Assembly: GCA_010672785.1 (NCBI GenBank)
Contig: JAAHFX010000009.1
Coordinates: 382,447-446,446, forward strand
Direction: 5' to 3'
From: Sphaerospermopsis sp. SIO1G1
GTDB taxonomy: Bacteria; Cyanobacteriota; Cyanobacteriia; Cyanobacteriales; Nostocaceae
DNA length: 64,000 bases
Below, piece by piece: positions 43,132 to 51,465 of this stretch (positions are counted from its first letter, which is position 1; each line of letters starts with the position of its first letter). Position numbers and translations under genes: made by a program. The notes under the pieces were generated by a model that worked only from the letters and a program-made list of their open reading frames with translations, ran no database searches and was not told where the DNA came from.

Positions 43132-44157
43132 TTAAAAAGATAAGCTGTAACCAACTCCTAAAATAAATCTTGTTCCATCTCCAGCATTACCAGTTATATC
43201 ACTAAATCCTGGAGTAATTACTAAAGGAAAGTCTTTAAATGGAGCTATGGATAAACCTACACCTAAATCTTGTCCACTCCATTCCACAATGGTATTTACA
43301 GGTTGAAAAACTTTTAAGGCTACACTACCAAAAACACCAATGGAATCAATTTGATTATCAATATCTGACTCTGATCGAAATTGTCCACCACCTATTCCCG
43401 TGGAGACATATAAACGACTAAAAGGTTTTTCATCACTATCTTGTAAACGAAACATTTTAGTAATTACTGCATAGCCAGATTTACCTCCATCTGTATCGCC
43501 AAAAGTAATCAAATTTTTAGCCCCAATGGCTACAGCAAAATCTTCTGGTAGTTGACGATGTAATTTAAAGCTAATAGCTCCATCTTCCCAGGATGAAATA
43601 TCAACAATGCTAATATTTATATCTAAACCAACAGTGTTTTTTGCATCACCTACACCAAAACCAAATCCTAAAGCTCCATCTGCTGTATCAGTAAAGCGGC
43701 CCCGAGATTGCATCCCTACACCAACCGAAGCTCTACCCCAGGATTTTCCATAAGCTGAAGGTGTTAACATGGTAATACCTGGAGATGATGAAGGTTTAGT
43801 TTTTCTCTTTTCTAAAACCAGAGGTAATTTTTGAGGTCTAAAAGGCTTTTCTTCTTGTGTATTTGGTTCTGTCCGTAAGCTGTTACCACGATCTTGATCT
43901 GTATTATTAATGGTATTTTCTTCTGTTTGTTGGCTGAATAAATGATCAGAGATGAAAATTAGTTCTGGTTCTTTAATATCAAGATATGTTTGACTAACTT
44001 CCTGAGATAAAAAATCTTCTTGCTGATGATTGTGTGCAGATTTGCTACCATTGACTGTGGTTTGATTGATGATTTGATGATACTCATATGTTTGAGTTTC
44101 TGCCGGAATATTCTCTGCAATGAAAAACATATAATTGACAAATTTGGTAAGATACAC
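43132..44157 (-). CDS. Barrel-like protein paired with the CHAT gene
   Basis: 341 residues from a GTG at 44155-44157; an ATG at 44130 is an alternative. Residues 1-130 are polar and low in conservation. From about 135 onward there are alternating beta strands rich in Gly and aromatics (SWGRASVGVGMQSRGRFTD, YVSTGIGGGQFRSES, WSGQDLGVGLSI), ending with a strand FILGVGYSLSF with a terminal Phe. This is the pattern of a small outer-membrane beta-barrel. No convincing signal peptide is visible at either start, which is odd for such a protein. Possibly the N-terminus was replaced or the start is wrong. Unrecognised family. Confidence 0.65.
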   Translation of the reverse strand: MYLTKFVNYMFFIAENIPAETQTYEYHQIINQTTVNGSKSAHNHQQEDFLSQEVSQTYLDIKEPELIFISDHLFSQQTEENTINNTDQDRGNSLRTEPNTQEEKPFRPQKLPLVLEKRKTKPSSSPGITMLTPSAYGKSWGRASVGVGMQSRGRFTDTADGALGFGFGVGDAKNTVGLDINISIVDISSWEDGAISFKLHRQLPEDFAVAIGAKNLITFGDTDGGKSGYAVITKMFRLQDSDEKPFSRLYVSTGIGGGQFRSESDIDNQIDSIGVFGSVALKVFQPVNTIVEWSGQDLGVGLSIAPFKDFPLVITPGFSDITGNAGDGTRFILGVGYSLSF

Positions 44158-44532
44158 TGACCTGAAATTCAGATAGATATTGATATATTAATTACTAGGT
44201 GAATTTTGTGGCTTAGATCCAATATATTTATATAGTTAACTAAGGTTTATATATACGCCCAGCTTATACCAATAATTGCGGTCATTATATCAAACACATG
44301 GTATGTTTTGAAATTTAGGTAAATATAAATTTACTTATCATCAAATGTTGTACATTAAATTAGGTAGGGGCAAACCCCCCGTGGTTGCCCCAAAAACAAG
44401 GGTAGAAGGGCGTGGGTAGGCACAGAGGCACAGGTAGGCACAGAAGCACTACCCCTATGTCAAATACAAATCTTCCAACTTTATTGATTTCCGTTAGATT
44501 ATGTAGTAGAGTTATACTTTTAATCAGTAATT
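44158..44532. other. Divergent spacer with GC-rich inverted repeat
   Basis: No gene. GGGGCAA (about 44367-44373) pairs with TTGCCCC (about 44385-44391) around a CCCCCCGTGG loop; this is a widely dispersed cyanobacterial repeat. It is followed by GTAGGCACAGAGGCACAGGTA-like direct repeats at about 44414-44445. Confidence 0.5.
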
Positions 44533-44958
44533 ATGCTTACCAGTATTGATCGTCTATTATTTGTCCGTCGTGTACCTATTTTTAATGAATTGCGAGATGA
44601 TTTTGTGGTCAGACTTGCTTCTGTGATGAACGAATTATCATATCCATCTAATCATAGTATTTTTAAGCAGGGAGAAGAAGGTAGATCCCTTTATATTATT
44701 GTTTCTGGTAGAGTCAGAATCCACATTGGAGAAAAAACTTTAGCAGAGGTAGAAAAGGGAAAATACTTTGGTGAAATGGCCGTATTTGATACTCAACCCC
44801 GTTCGGCTTCTATTACTACTTTAGAACCTTGTGACTGTTTAGAACTCACCCAAGAACAACTTTATGATGCTATTGAAGAAACTCCAGAAATAGCAGTAAA
44901 TATCATTCGTGAATTATCTCGTATTATTCGCCAATTAAATGAAAATGTGAACAATTGA
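44533..44958 (+). CDS. Stand-alone cyclic-nucleotide-binding domain protein
   Basis: 141 residues consisting only of a cNMP-binding domain: FKQGEEGRSLYIIVSGRVRI, then GKYFGEMAVFDTQPRSASIT. The phosphate-binding cassette has the G-E-x-A...R-S-A pattern (GEMAVFDTQPRSA), compatible with cAMP or cGMP binding. There is no DNA-binding, channel or enzyme domain. It would act through a partner protein. Confidence 0.88.
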   Translation: MLTSIDRLLFVRRVPIFNELRDDFVVRLASVMNELSYPSNHSIFKQGEEGRSLYIIVSGRVRIHIGEKTLAEVEKGKYFGEMAVFDTQPRSASITTLEPCDCLELTQEQLYDAIEETPEIAVNIIRELSRIIRQLNENVNN

Positions 44959-45071
44959 TTAAATTTTAAATATATTTTTTACCGAAAAATTGTGGTCTCA
45001 AGTCTCACTTTTTAAGGGGATAAAAAAAGAGAGTATTCCTGATTTCAAGCCTCTTGCTTCAGCTAGAGGTA

Positions 45072-45125
45072 CTGAAAACTGAAAACTGAAAACTGAAAAC
45101 TGAAAACTGAAAACTGAAAACTGAA
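45072..45125. repeat. CTGAAAA heptamer array
   Basis: Eight consecutive, nearly perfect CTGAAAA units in the gap between the cNMP-binding gene and the EF-G-like gene. Confidence 0.95.
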
Positions 45126-45129
45126 ATAA

Positions 45130-45165
45130 CCTTCCAGATGGTATTCCCAGTCAGAGACTGGAAGG
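45130..45165. repeat. Hairpin CCTTCCAG...CTGGAAGG
   Basis: CCTTCCAG (45130-45137) pairs with CTGGAAGG (45158-45165). A nested CCAGTC-AGA-GACTGG stem lies within. The TCAGAG loop region matches the hairpin at 19921-19943. It is 12 bases from the stop codon of the EF-G-like gene but lacks the T-run of an intrinsic terminator. Confidence 0.55.
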
Positions 45166-45177
45166 AACAAGGATTTA

Positions 45178-47208
45178 CTATTTACCGTTACTACTGCTAA
45201 TTGCTAATACCCGTTGAGCAATTTTATCTGGTACTTCTTGCAGGTGGTTATATTCCCAATGGAAAGAACCAACACCCAAAGTGAGCGATCGCAACTCAAC
45301 GATAAAATTGTGCATTTCTGCTTGGGGTAAATATGCACAAACTTGATCCCATCCGGGCCAATCTTGTCTACCTTCATAACCTAAAATTTGCCCCCGTCTA
45401 CCACTTAAAAGTTGTAAAACTTTAGCAGTAAATTCGTTGGGAGTGTTCACATCTATCTTCAAAATAGGTTCTAACAAAGTAGGTTGTGCTTGGGGTACTC
45501 CAGTTTGCATTGCTAAACGTGCAGCTTGTTTGAATGCTTGTTCGGAGCTATCAACGCTGTGATAAGAACCATTAATTAATGTGACCGCAACATCCACCAT
45601 TGGATAACCTAAAGGACCATGAGAAAGAAATTCTCTTACTCCCATTTCTACCCCAGGAATATATTGTTTAGGAACTACTCCACCAACAATGGTTTCTTGA
45701 AAATCAAAACCTTCTCCTCTGGGTAGAGGTTGAATGTCTAAGAACACATCCCCAAATTGTCCATGACCACCACTTTGGTGTTTATAACGTCCATGTACAG
45801 AATTAACAGGTTTACGGATGGTTTCTTTATAGGGAATTTGTGGTAGGTGAGTAGACATGGGTAAATTGTATTTACGTCTGAGTCTATCTAACGCAACTTG
45901 TAAATGTATCTCCCCTTGTCCCCATAAAATAATTTCGTGGGTATCTCCATGTTGTTCCCAAGCTAAGGAAGGATCTTCTTCCAATAACTTGCTGATCGCA
46001 CCACTGAGTTTTACCTCATCGTTGCGTTTTTCTGGGGTAATTGCTAAGGCGAAAACTGGTTCTAATTGTCCTACTTTTGTTAATTGTTGTTTTTGGGGAA
46101 TGGTGGAAATTGTCTCACCGGTTGTAATTCCTTCTAATCTGGAAATAGCAACAATTTCTCCAGCTACAGCTTTATTAATTTGCTGTTGTTGTTGTCCCAC
46201 TAAACGATAAATTCCACCAGCACGGACACCATTTAAAACAATTCCATCTGTTAATGTTCCTTGCCAGACTCTAACTAGAGAAAGTTTACCACCTTGAGGA
46301 GTATAGAAGGTTTTAATAACTTGGGCTAAAGGTGTATCATCAATGGTTTTTAACCGCCGTTCTATTGTTGTTTCTGGTGCTGGTGCTTCCCGCATCAGTG
46401 CTTCTAATAAAGGTCTGATCCCATAATCTTGTTCAGCAATACCAAAGAAAACAGGTACTACTAAATCTGCACCTAATTCTAGTTTTAAATCTTTGAAAAT
46501 TTCTTCTTGGGATGGTTCAATATCTTCTAGTAGTTCTTCGAGTAAATGATCATCAAAATCTGCTAAAGCTTCTAACATTTCTGCTCTAGCTTGATGTTCT
46601 TCTGCTTTTAATTCTGGGGGAAATGGGATCGGATCAGCCGCTGCGCCAACATGATATTGATAGGCTTGTTCTGTAACCATATCAATAAATCCTGTTAGTT
46701 TTTCCCCTTGCATAATTGGATATTGATGGGCAACTAAAGGACGACTGGAAACTGCTTTTAGGGCGTTTAATGTTTCTAATACATGAATATTTGCCCTATC
46801 CATTTTATTCACAAATACGATATGAGGTATTTCCCAATCGTCTAAAAATTTGAATAATGGTGCTAGGGTTAAAACTCGCTCTTGAATTGGTTCACAGACT
46901 ACAATTGCTGCATCAATTCCCATTAAGGCATTATATGTTTCTTGGGCAAATTCTACAGAACCAGGACAATCTATAAATGTGAAGCGTGTATTTTCATATT
47001 CTGTACAAGCTGCGGATATTTCCACACTCATCCGCCTGTCTCTGGCTTCGTTGGCAGTGTCTCCAACTGTGTTACCATCTTTAATATTACCTTTGCGAGA
47101 AATCGCGCCGGTGACATATAACAAACTTTCCAATACAGTGGTTTTTCCACTAGAATATGGGCCAACAATTGCTACATTACGCGAACTGGATTTTACTTTT
47201 TCGCTCAT
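45178..47208 (-). CDS. Elongation factor G-like GTPase
   Basis: 676 residues with the five EF-G domains. P-loop GPYSSGKT (16-23), switch II FIDCPGSVEF, G4 VNKMDRA, domain II GGIYRLVG, and domain IV GGHGQFGDVFLDIQP with GYPMVDVAVTL and YHSVDSSEQAF. The P-loop (GPYSSGKT in place of GHIDHGKT), switch II (CPGS in place of TPGH) and overall divergence place it with the EF-G-like paralogues (fusA2 type) common in cyanobacteria, not the essential translocase. A strong AAAGGAGG ribosome site precedes the ATG. Its role is uncertain. Confidence 0.9.
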   Translation of the reverse strand: MSEKVKSSSRNVAIVGPYSSGKTTVLESLLYVTGAISRKGNIKDGNTVGDTANEARDRRMSVEISAACTEYENTRFTFIDCPGSVEFAQETYNALMGIDAAIVVCEPIQERVLTLAPLFKFLDDWEIPHIVFVNKMDRANIHVLETLNALKAVSSRPLVAHQYPIMQGEKLTGFIDMVTEQAYQYHVGAAADPIPFPPELKAEEHQARAEMLEALADFDDHLLEELLEDIEPSQEEIFKDLKLELGADLVVPVFFGIAEQDYGIRPLLEALMREAPAPETTIERRLKTIDDTPLAQVIKTFYTPQGGKLSLVRVWQGTLTDGIVLNGVRAGGIYRLVGQQQQQINKAVAGEIVAISRLEGITTGETISTIPQKQQLTKVGQLEPVFALAITPEKRNDEVKLSGAISKLLEEDPSLAWEQHGDTHEIILWGQGEIHLQVALDRLRRKYNLPMSTHLPQIPYKETIRKPVNSVHGRYKHQSGGHGQFGDVFLDIQPLPRGEGFDFQETIVGGVVPKQYIPGVEMGVREFLSHGPLGYPMVDVAVTLINGSYHSVDSSEQAFKQAARLAMQTGVPQAQPTLLEPILKIDVNTPNEFTAKVLQLLSGRRGQILGYEGRQDWPGWDQVCAYLPQAEMHNFIVELRSLTLGVGSFHWEYNHLQEVPDKIAQRVLAISSSNGK

Positions 47209-47552
47209 AAATCCTCCTTTACGGTGATTCCCTCAACCGCATTTTGTTGGTTCAGGAGTAATTCTTTTCGCTTTCAGTAGTCAGTTTTTTATTTTTAACA
47301 TTGATGCCAAAAATCTTGCTTGATCTTATTTTACTAATTTGCTCAAATTTTCTGACTTCTGAATTGTTTTCACTCCCGTCATTGATGGTTTTATTATCCA
47401 TGTTTTTATCTCAGTTTAAAAAAAACTTAGTTTATCGTAAAACTCAGGTTAAGAAAGGTTAAGCAAGAATAACTTATATAGATAAAATAAAATGATTATT
47501 AATTGGTTAGAGAAGAGTTATATTTTTATGAAATAATTACCAGGCTAATTTG
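47209..47552. promoter_or_regulatory. Divergent spacer with PHO-box-like repeats
   Basis: Between the EF-G-like gene and the TPR gene. AGGTTAAG occurs at 47446-47453 and again at 47456-47463. On the complementary strand this reads CTTAACCT-TT-CTTAACCT, matching the 8-bp unit of the cyanobacterial PHO box, though with a 10-bp rather than 11-bp period. It is about 90 bases upstream of the TPR gene start. No direct experimental link is implied. Confidence 0.4.
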
Positions 47553-48482
47553 ATGAAGAAATTATTCACACAATATTCTCTGTTGGGAATTTTTACTTTT
47601 GTAGTAATGGGTGTAAATATTCACAATATTCAACCAGTATTTTCTACTTCTCCCCAAGATTTTTTACTGGCAAAAAATCCACGCCAAACAGCTTTAGAAT
47701 TTTTAAATCAAGGTTTACAAGCAATTCAAACAGGAAAATTGGTAGAGGCGATCGCTGCTTTTCGTCAAGCCACAAAAACAGACCCCACTTTAGCACCAGC
47801 CCATTATAATTTAGGTTTAGCATTGCGACAAGGAGGAGAATTACAACCAGCAGCAGAAGCATTTTATCAAGCTACACAAACAGATCCAAAATTTGCGCCA
47901 GCCTTTGCGAATTTAGGTGGAGCATTATTAGAAGGAAATAATTTACCCTTAGCAATTGCATATTTACAAAGGGCCTTAGAACTAGATCCAAAATTAGGAT
48001 TCGCCCATTATAATTTAGGACTGGTTAAAGAAATACAAAAAGATTGGCGTGGGGCGATCGCTTCATTTCAAAAAGCCATCCAATATAGTCCCAATTCTCC
48101 AGAACCAGTCTATCATTTAGGAATATCATATCTACAACAAGGCAAAATAGAACCAGCTAAATCAGCATTTAACCAAGCTATTAAATTAAATCCCCAATAT
48201 GCAGAAGCTTATTATAATATTGGTTCAATTTTGTATAGTCAAGGTGAATTTGATCAAGCATTAGACGCATTTAGAAAATCAGTAGATGCTAATTCCAACT
48301 ATGCCGATGCTTACTATGGTGCAGGATTAATATTTGTACAAAATAAACAATATAGAGAAGCAATTAAAGTATTGAAATACGCCAGAAACCTCTATCAAGC
48401 ACAAGGCAGAAATCAATGGGTTAGCAACACAGATAAATTGTTAATCCAAACACAAAATTTAGAGAAAAATCTAAACAACTAA
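47553..48482 (+). CDS. Exported TPR-repeat protein
   Basis: 309 residues from the ATG at 47553; the TTG one codon upstream is not needed. A signal peptide (1-30, LGIFTFVVMGVNIHNI) precedes about seven tetratricopeptide repeats of 34 residues with the W/Y-G-A-F-A-P pattern, such as APAHYNLGLALRQGGELQPA, AFANLGGALLEGNNLPLAIA and AEAYYNIGSILYSQGEFDQA. Likely a periplasmic or envelope scaffold. Confidence 0.88.
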   Translation: MKKLFTQYSLLGIFTFVVMGVNIHNIQPVFSTSPQDFLLAKNPRQTALEFLNQGLQAIQTGKLVEAIAAFRQATKTDPTLAPAHYNLGLALRQGGELQPAAEAFYQATQTDPKFAPAFANLGGALLEGNNLPLAIAYLQRALELDPKLGFAHYNLGLVKEIQKDWRGAIASFQKAIQYSPNSPEPVYHLGISYLQQGKIEPAKSAFNQAIKLNPQYAEAYYNIGSILYSQGEFDQALDAFRKSVDANSNYADAYYGAGLIFVQNKQYREAIKVLKYARNLYQAQGRNQWVSNTDKLLIQTQNLEKNLNN

Positions 48483-48590
48483 TTAAATAACTATCTATGC
48501 TGATGTAAAAAACAGGATAATTAACTAATATTAATAAAATGGGGGTTAACTGACGTAGAAATTCAGCAGTCAGAGATATTGAAAAGTAAT

Positions 48591-48800
48591 TGGGGTTTGC
48601 AGCAAAAAGTTATCTGTGGAGACTAGGGAACAGGGAACAGGGAAGAGTTTTTGATGTTTGTTATCCCAAAAGTTCTGGAAAGTTTAGAGTCTAAATGCAC
48701 AGTTTTTCGACTTTTCGGAGCAAACAACTTGCACTTTTTGACCATAAAAAAGCTAAAATCTTTACCTCATCTTGCTTTCAGAGTTATTCAGCATCCCCTA
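48591..48800. mobile_element. MITE-like element, GGGTTTGCTGAA family (copy 5)
   Basis: Left end TTGGGGTTTGCAGCAAAAAG, right end TTATTCAGCATCCCCTA. The GGGAACAGGGAACAGGGAAG array begins about 34 bases in. Long matches to the copy at 24767-24983 (TATCCCAAAA, TTTGACC, CTTTACCTCATCTTGCTTT). It occupies most of the gap before the PsiE-family gene; the rest of 48483-48850 shows no gene. Confidence 0.85.
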
Positions 48801-48850
48801 ATTAACTGACAACTGAGAGCTTACTAATTGCCAAGGGAGTATAAACAGTC

Positions 48851-49399
48851 ATGCAAAAACGCTTCAAGAGTCGGTTTTTATTTTACGATCGCTGGTTAGA
48901 TCGTCATGCTATTGTACGTAACATGGAGGCTTTCCAAGACCTAATTGTCATGGTGTTGTGTTTAGCCCTATTTGCAGTTATGTTAATTCAATTGTGGGAA
49001 ATATTTGTTGCCATCACTAACTCCCTAGACTACAAACAATTGACCTCAAAAATACTATTTGTCTTAATTCTAGTTGAGTTATTTAGACTACTTGTAGTTT
49101 ATTTACAAGAACATAGTATAGCTGTAGGTGTAGCTGTTGAAGTTGCCGTTGTTTCTGTACTCAGAGAAGTAGTAGTTCACGGTGCGCTAGACATTTCTGG
49201 AACACAAACTGCTGCTATTTGTGGCTTATTACTCATATTGGGAGGACTACTATTAGTATGTGCAAAAACACCTCACATGGATTGCATAAGTGCCAACACT
49301 AAATATTGCCCACTTGTTAGTAAAGGTAGACAAGAACCAGATAATGAATTACCATTTCATTATTCAGAAAAATGTGATGAAAATCAACATCTTCTGTAA
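48851..49399 (+). CDS. PsiE-family (phosphate-starvation-inducible) membrane protein
   Basis: 182 residues with four hydrophobic helices (LIVMVLCLALFAVMLIQLWE, ILFVLILVELFRLLVVYL, VAVEVAVVSVLREVVVHGAL, AICGLLLILGGLLLVCA). The LxELxR and HSIAVGVAVEVAVVSVLREV pattern is typical of the PsiE/DUF4149-like family. Function is unknown; E. coli PsiE is PhoB-regulated. A ribosome site AAGGGAG lies upstream. The C-terminal 40 residues are polar and variable. No PHO box is visible before this copy. Confidence 0.82.
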   Translation: MQKRFKSRFLFYDRWLDRHAIVRNMEAFQDLIVMVLCLALFAVMLIQLWEIFVAITNSLDYKQLTSKILFVLILVELFRLLVVYLQEHSIAVGVAVEVAVVSVLREVVVHGALDISGTQTAAICGLLLILGGLLLVCAKTPHMDCISANTKYCPLVSKGRQEPDNELPFHYSEKCDENQHLL

Positions 49400-49506
49400 T
49401 GAATCAATGGGTAGATATAATTCCTACCCTATTTTTAAATTTTTTAAAAGCAGGATTTAAGTATTCAGTAATTAAGTGTTTTGCTGATTAAAATCATGAT
49501 CATATA

Positions 49507-49632
49507 GTGATCCGATTTGATTTATGAATTGTTCGTGGAGTCAGGGAACAGGAAGGATCAGGGAATAAGGAATAGGGAAGAAGAATTTACGTATATACTG
49601 AGTTCTATTCAAAAATTAAATAGGAGTTCTAT
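49507..49632. repeat. Dispersed repeat, GTGAT...TTTGATTTATG family (copy 2)
   Basis: Matches 27721-27838 over TTTGATTTATG, GGGAATAAG, GTATATACTG and CAAAAATTAAATA. The internal GGGAACAGGAAGG and GGGAATAAGGAATAGGGAAG tracts are longer here. Confidence 0.55.
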
Positions 49633-49740
49633 AGATAAAATAGTTTTAGGGAAATGAGAGTTAATCAGTTTAATTAAAATATCAAAAAACATCATATAGT
49701 AGTCCCATATAATTATTCACCAAACTTGTCTATCAAGTAC

Positions 49741-49865
49741 AAGTAGTCGTAGTCGTGCAAAGTAAATTTTATCTGGAGGAGAGGGAATAGGGAACAGATA
49801 AGAATTACAAAGATTATTATTTGATCTAAAAATGCTAAATTCATTTTACTCAGATACTTATTTAG
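49741..49865. mobile_element. MITE-like element, AAGTA/GCAAAAT family (copy 2, inverted)
   Basis: Left end AAGTAGTCGTAGTCGTGCAA then AGTAAATTT; right end ATTCATTTTACTCAGATACTT. These are the reverse of copy 1 at 5877-6002. The GAGGGAATAGGGAACAG tract lies in the corresponding internal position. Confidence 0.6.
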
Positions 49866-50038
49866 CAAAAGTTATGACTCACAGGACACCAATTCATATT
49901 TTTTTTTTACACAACCTTTGTAGACTAGAAAGTCGGCAAAATTTACATTAAAATAAAAACCGAGATGACAATTTCACCTACTTACACCTACTTCATAGGT
50001 GAAATCCTGGCAATGACATATAAAATGGGAGAAGGACT

Positions 50039-50341
50039 ATGTCTACATTACAAAAAACGAGAAAATACTATAAATGGTCTTGGGAGGTATCTTTAGGTGG
50101 AGACTTTGATGCTTGGGGACGTAGTACCTACTTTATGGAAATAGATAGTAATTTATATGCTCGCAGACAAATAGAAATTTATGAAAATGGTAATGTTTTA
50201 TTTTATGACAAAAGCCATTCATGTGATCAATTTGGAATGCTATGTGATAAAAAAATAGACGATAATAATATAGAAGAGTTTGAAATTTCTGAAGCAGAAT
50301 TTGAACAAATGTGGCGAACAAAAACTCCCATTAATAAATAG
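50039..50341 (+). CDS. Small protein resembling DUF6881
   Basis: 100 residues, start ATG at 50039 after GGGAGAAGG. The core YARRQIEIYENGNVLFYDKS and the C-terminal EEFEISEAEFEQMWRT follow the DUF6881-like pattern of a beta hairpin, an R-x-x-E/E-x-F-x-x-G motif and a terminal helix ending in W. The family match is from memory and moderate. Function unknown. It is isolated between repeat blocks. Confidence 0.65.
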   Translation: MSTLQKTRKYYKWSWEVSLGGDFDAWGRSTYFMEIDSNLYARRQIEIYENGNVLFYDKSHSCDQFGMLCDKKIDDNNIEEFEISEAEFEQMWRTKTPINK

Positions 50342-50697
50342 GACTTGCTAAATCTAAGAAAGTAGGTTCTTTGATCAGTTGTCAGTTATCAGTTGTCAGT
50401 TGTCAGTTGTCAGTTGTCAGTTGTCAGTTATCAGTTATCAGTTATCAGTTATCAGTTAAGAAGGAATCAAGCTGTACTGATTTTTTGAGAAATCAAATAT
50501 TAGCCCTATATTACACAAGCAATGACTTTTGGATATATTTATTCTATTATTTTCAATCCAAAAAATTTTCTATCTGACTTGTTATGCTAAACTGACAGGG
50601 TTTTTTTAGCTTGCTTGATTTTGCATATTAGTTACTGAAGAACTCCAAAAAACGAAAAACTGACAACTGAAAATTGATAACTGATAACTGAAATACC
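50342..50697. other. Intergenic region with TCAGTTG/TCAGTTA array
   Basis: 50375-50458 holds twelve heptamers, switching from TCAGTTG to TCAGTTA; 50655-50694 carries the reverse units (CTGACAACTGAAAATTGAT). A 68-residue frame starting at 50371 is translated array and was not accepted. Confidence 0.85.
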
Positions 50698-51378
50698 TTA
50701 CATAACAACTGTTGCCATTTCTGGTGCTATTGACGAATCTAACCAAGTCCATAACCTTAAGTTGGTAAAATCAGAAATGGTCATAAAAGCACCCAGATTT
50801 TCTAAGATTTGTGGATCATGGGTAGATGTAACACCAATAGTGGGAATTTGGGCAGCAACCGCAGCAAAAATACCAGAAGGAGAATCTTCTAAAGCTACAG
50901 CTTTTTGAGCCGTAATTCCCAGTTTACTTAAAGCTACTTTGTATGGTTCTGGATCTGGTTTACCAGCTATACAATCATCTGCTAAAACAATAGTATGGAA
51001 AAACTGTTTAATTCCCAATATATCTAACATAAATTCCGCATTTAATCTAGGTGCATTCGTCACTAATGCGCGTTTTATATCTTGTTTTTCTGTCCACTTA
51101 ATCAGTTCTAAAAAACCATCCATAGGTTTTAAATGAGAGGCACGATCGCGAAACATAGCCTCTTTATCATCAGCGAACTTGTCTGCTTCTGCCAGCGATA
51201 AATGTGGTAAAATATCCTTAATTATGTCTGGATTTAATCTACCACTAATACGAGATTTGTAGAAAGTCTCATCAATTTCTACGCTGTAATTTAACAGCAT
51301 TTCTCTCCAAGCTTGGTAGTGTATAGGGTCAGTGTTGACAATAGTGCCATCTAGATCAAAGAGAATTGCTGTTAGCAT
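50698..51378 (-). CDS. HAD-superfamily hydrolase (beta-phosphoglucomutase-like)
   Basis: 226 residues, HAD subfamily IA. Motif I FDLDGTIVNTDP has nucleophile Asp8 and acid/base Asp10. A helical cap follows, then motif II VTNAP, motif III Lys in AGKPDPEPY and motif IV LEDSPSGIFAA. The substrate is a phosphosugar or similar, not determinable from sequence. It is divergent from nagB by 87 bases, which could imply a related amino-sugar role (inference only). Confidence 0.88.
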   Translation of the reverse strand: MLTAILFDLDGTIVNTDPIHYQAWREMLLNYSVEIDETFYKSRISGRLNPDIIKDILPHLSLAEADKFADDKEAMFRDRASHLKPMDGFLELIKWTEKQDIKRALVTNAPRLNAEFMLDILGIKQFFHTIVLADDCIAGKPDPEPYKVALSKLGITAQKAVALEDSPSGIFAAVAAQIPTIGVTSTHDPQILENLGAFMTISDFTNLRLWTWLDSSIAPEMATVVM

Positions 51379-51465
51379 GACTTTTGTTACTTTGTAAACA
51401 ACTGTTAAGTTAATTCACTCAGTTTAGCTTAAATTGGTACTCATATAAAAAAAATATTCATCACA

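Larger units (their letters stand above)
49400..50038. other. Intergenic region with two dispersed repeats
   Basis: No gene in 640 bases. Contains the second copy of the GTGAT...TTTGATTTATG repeat (49507-49632), the inverted second copy of the AAGTA/GCAAAAT element (49741-49865) and a fragment AAGTCGGCAAAA (49931-49942). The short gene at 50039 follows. Confidence 0.6.

Noticed and set aside
45130..45165. Intrinsic terminator of the EF-G-like gene
   Set aside because: The stem is good but no T-run follows on the minus strand, and the core recurs at 19921-19943, so a repeat element is more likely.
50371..50577. 68-residue frame rich in SCQLSVV repeats
   Set aside because: It is a direct translation of the TCAGTTG/TCAGTTA array.
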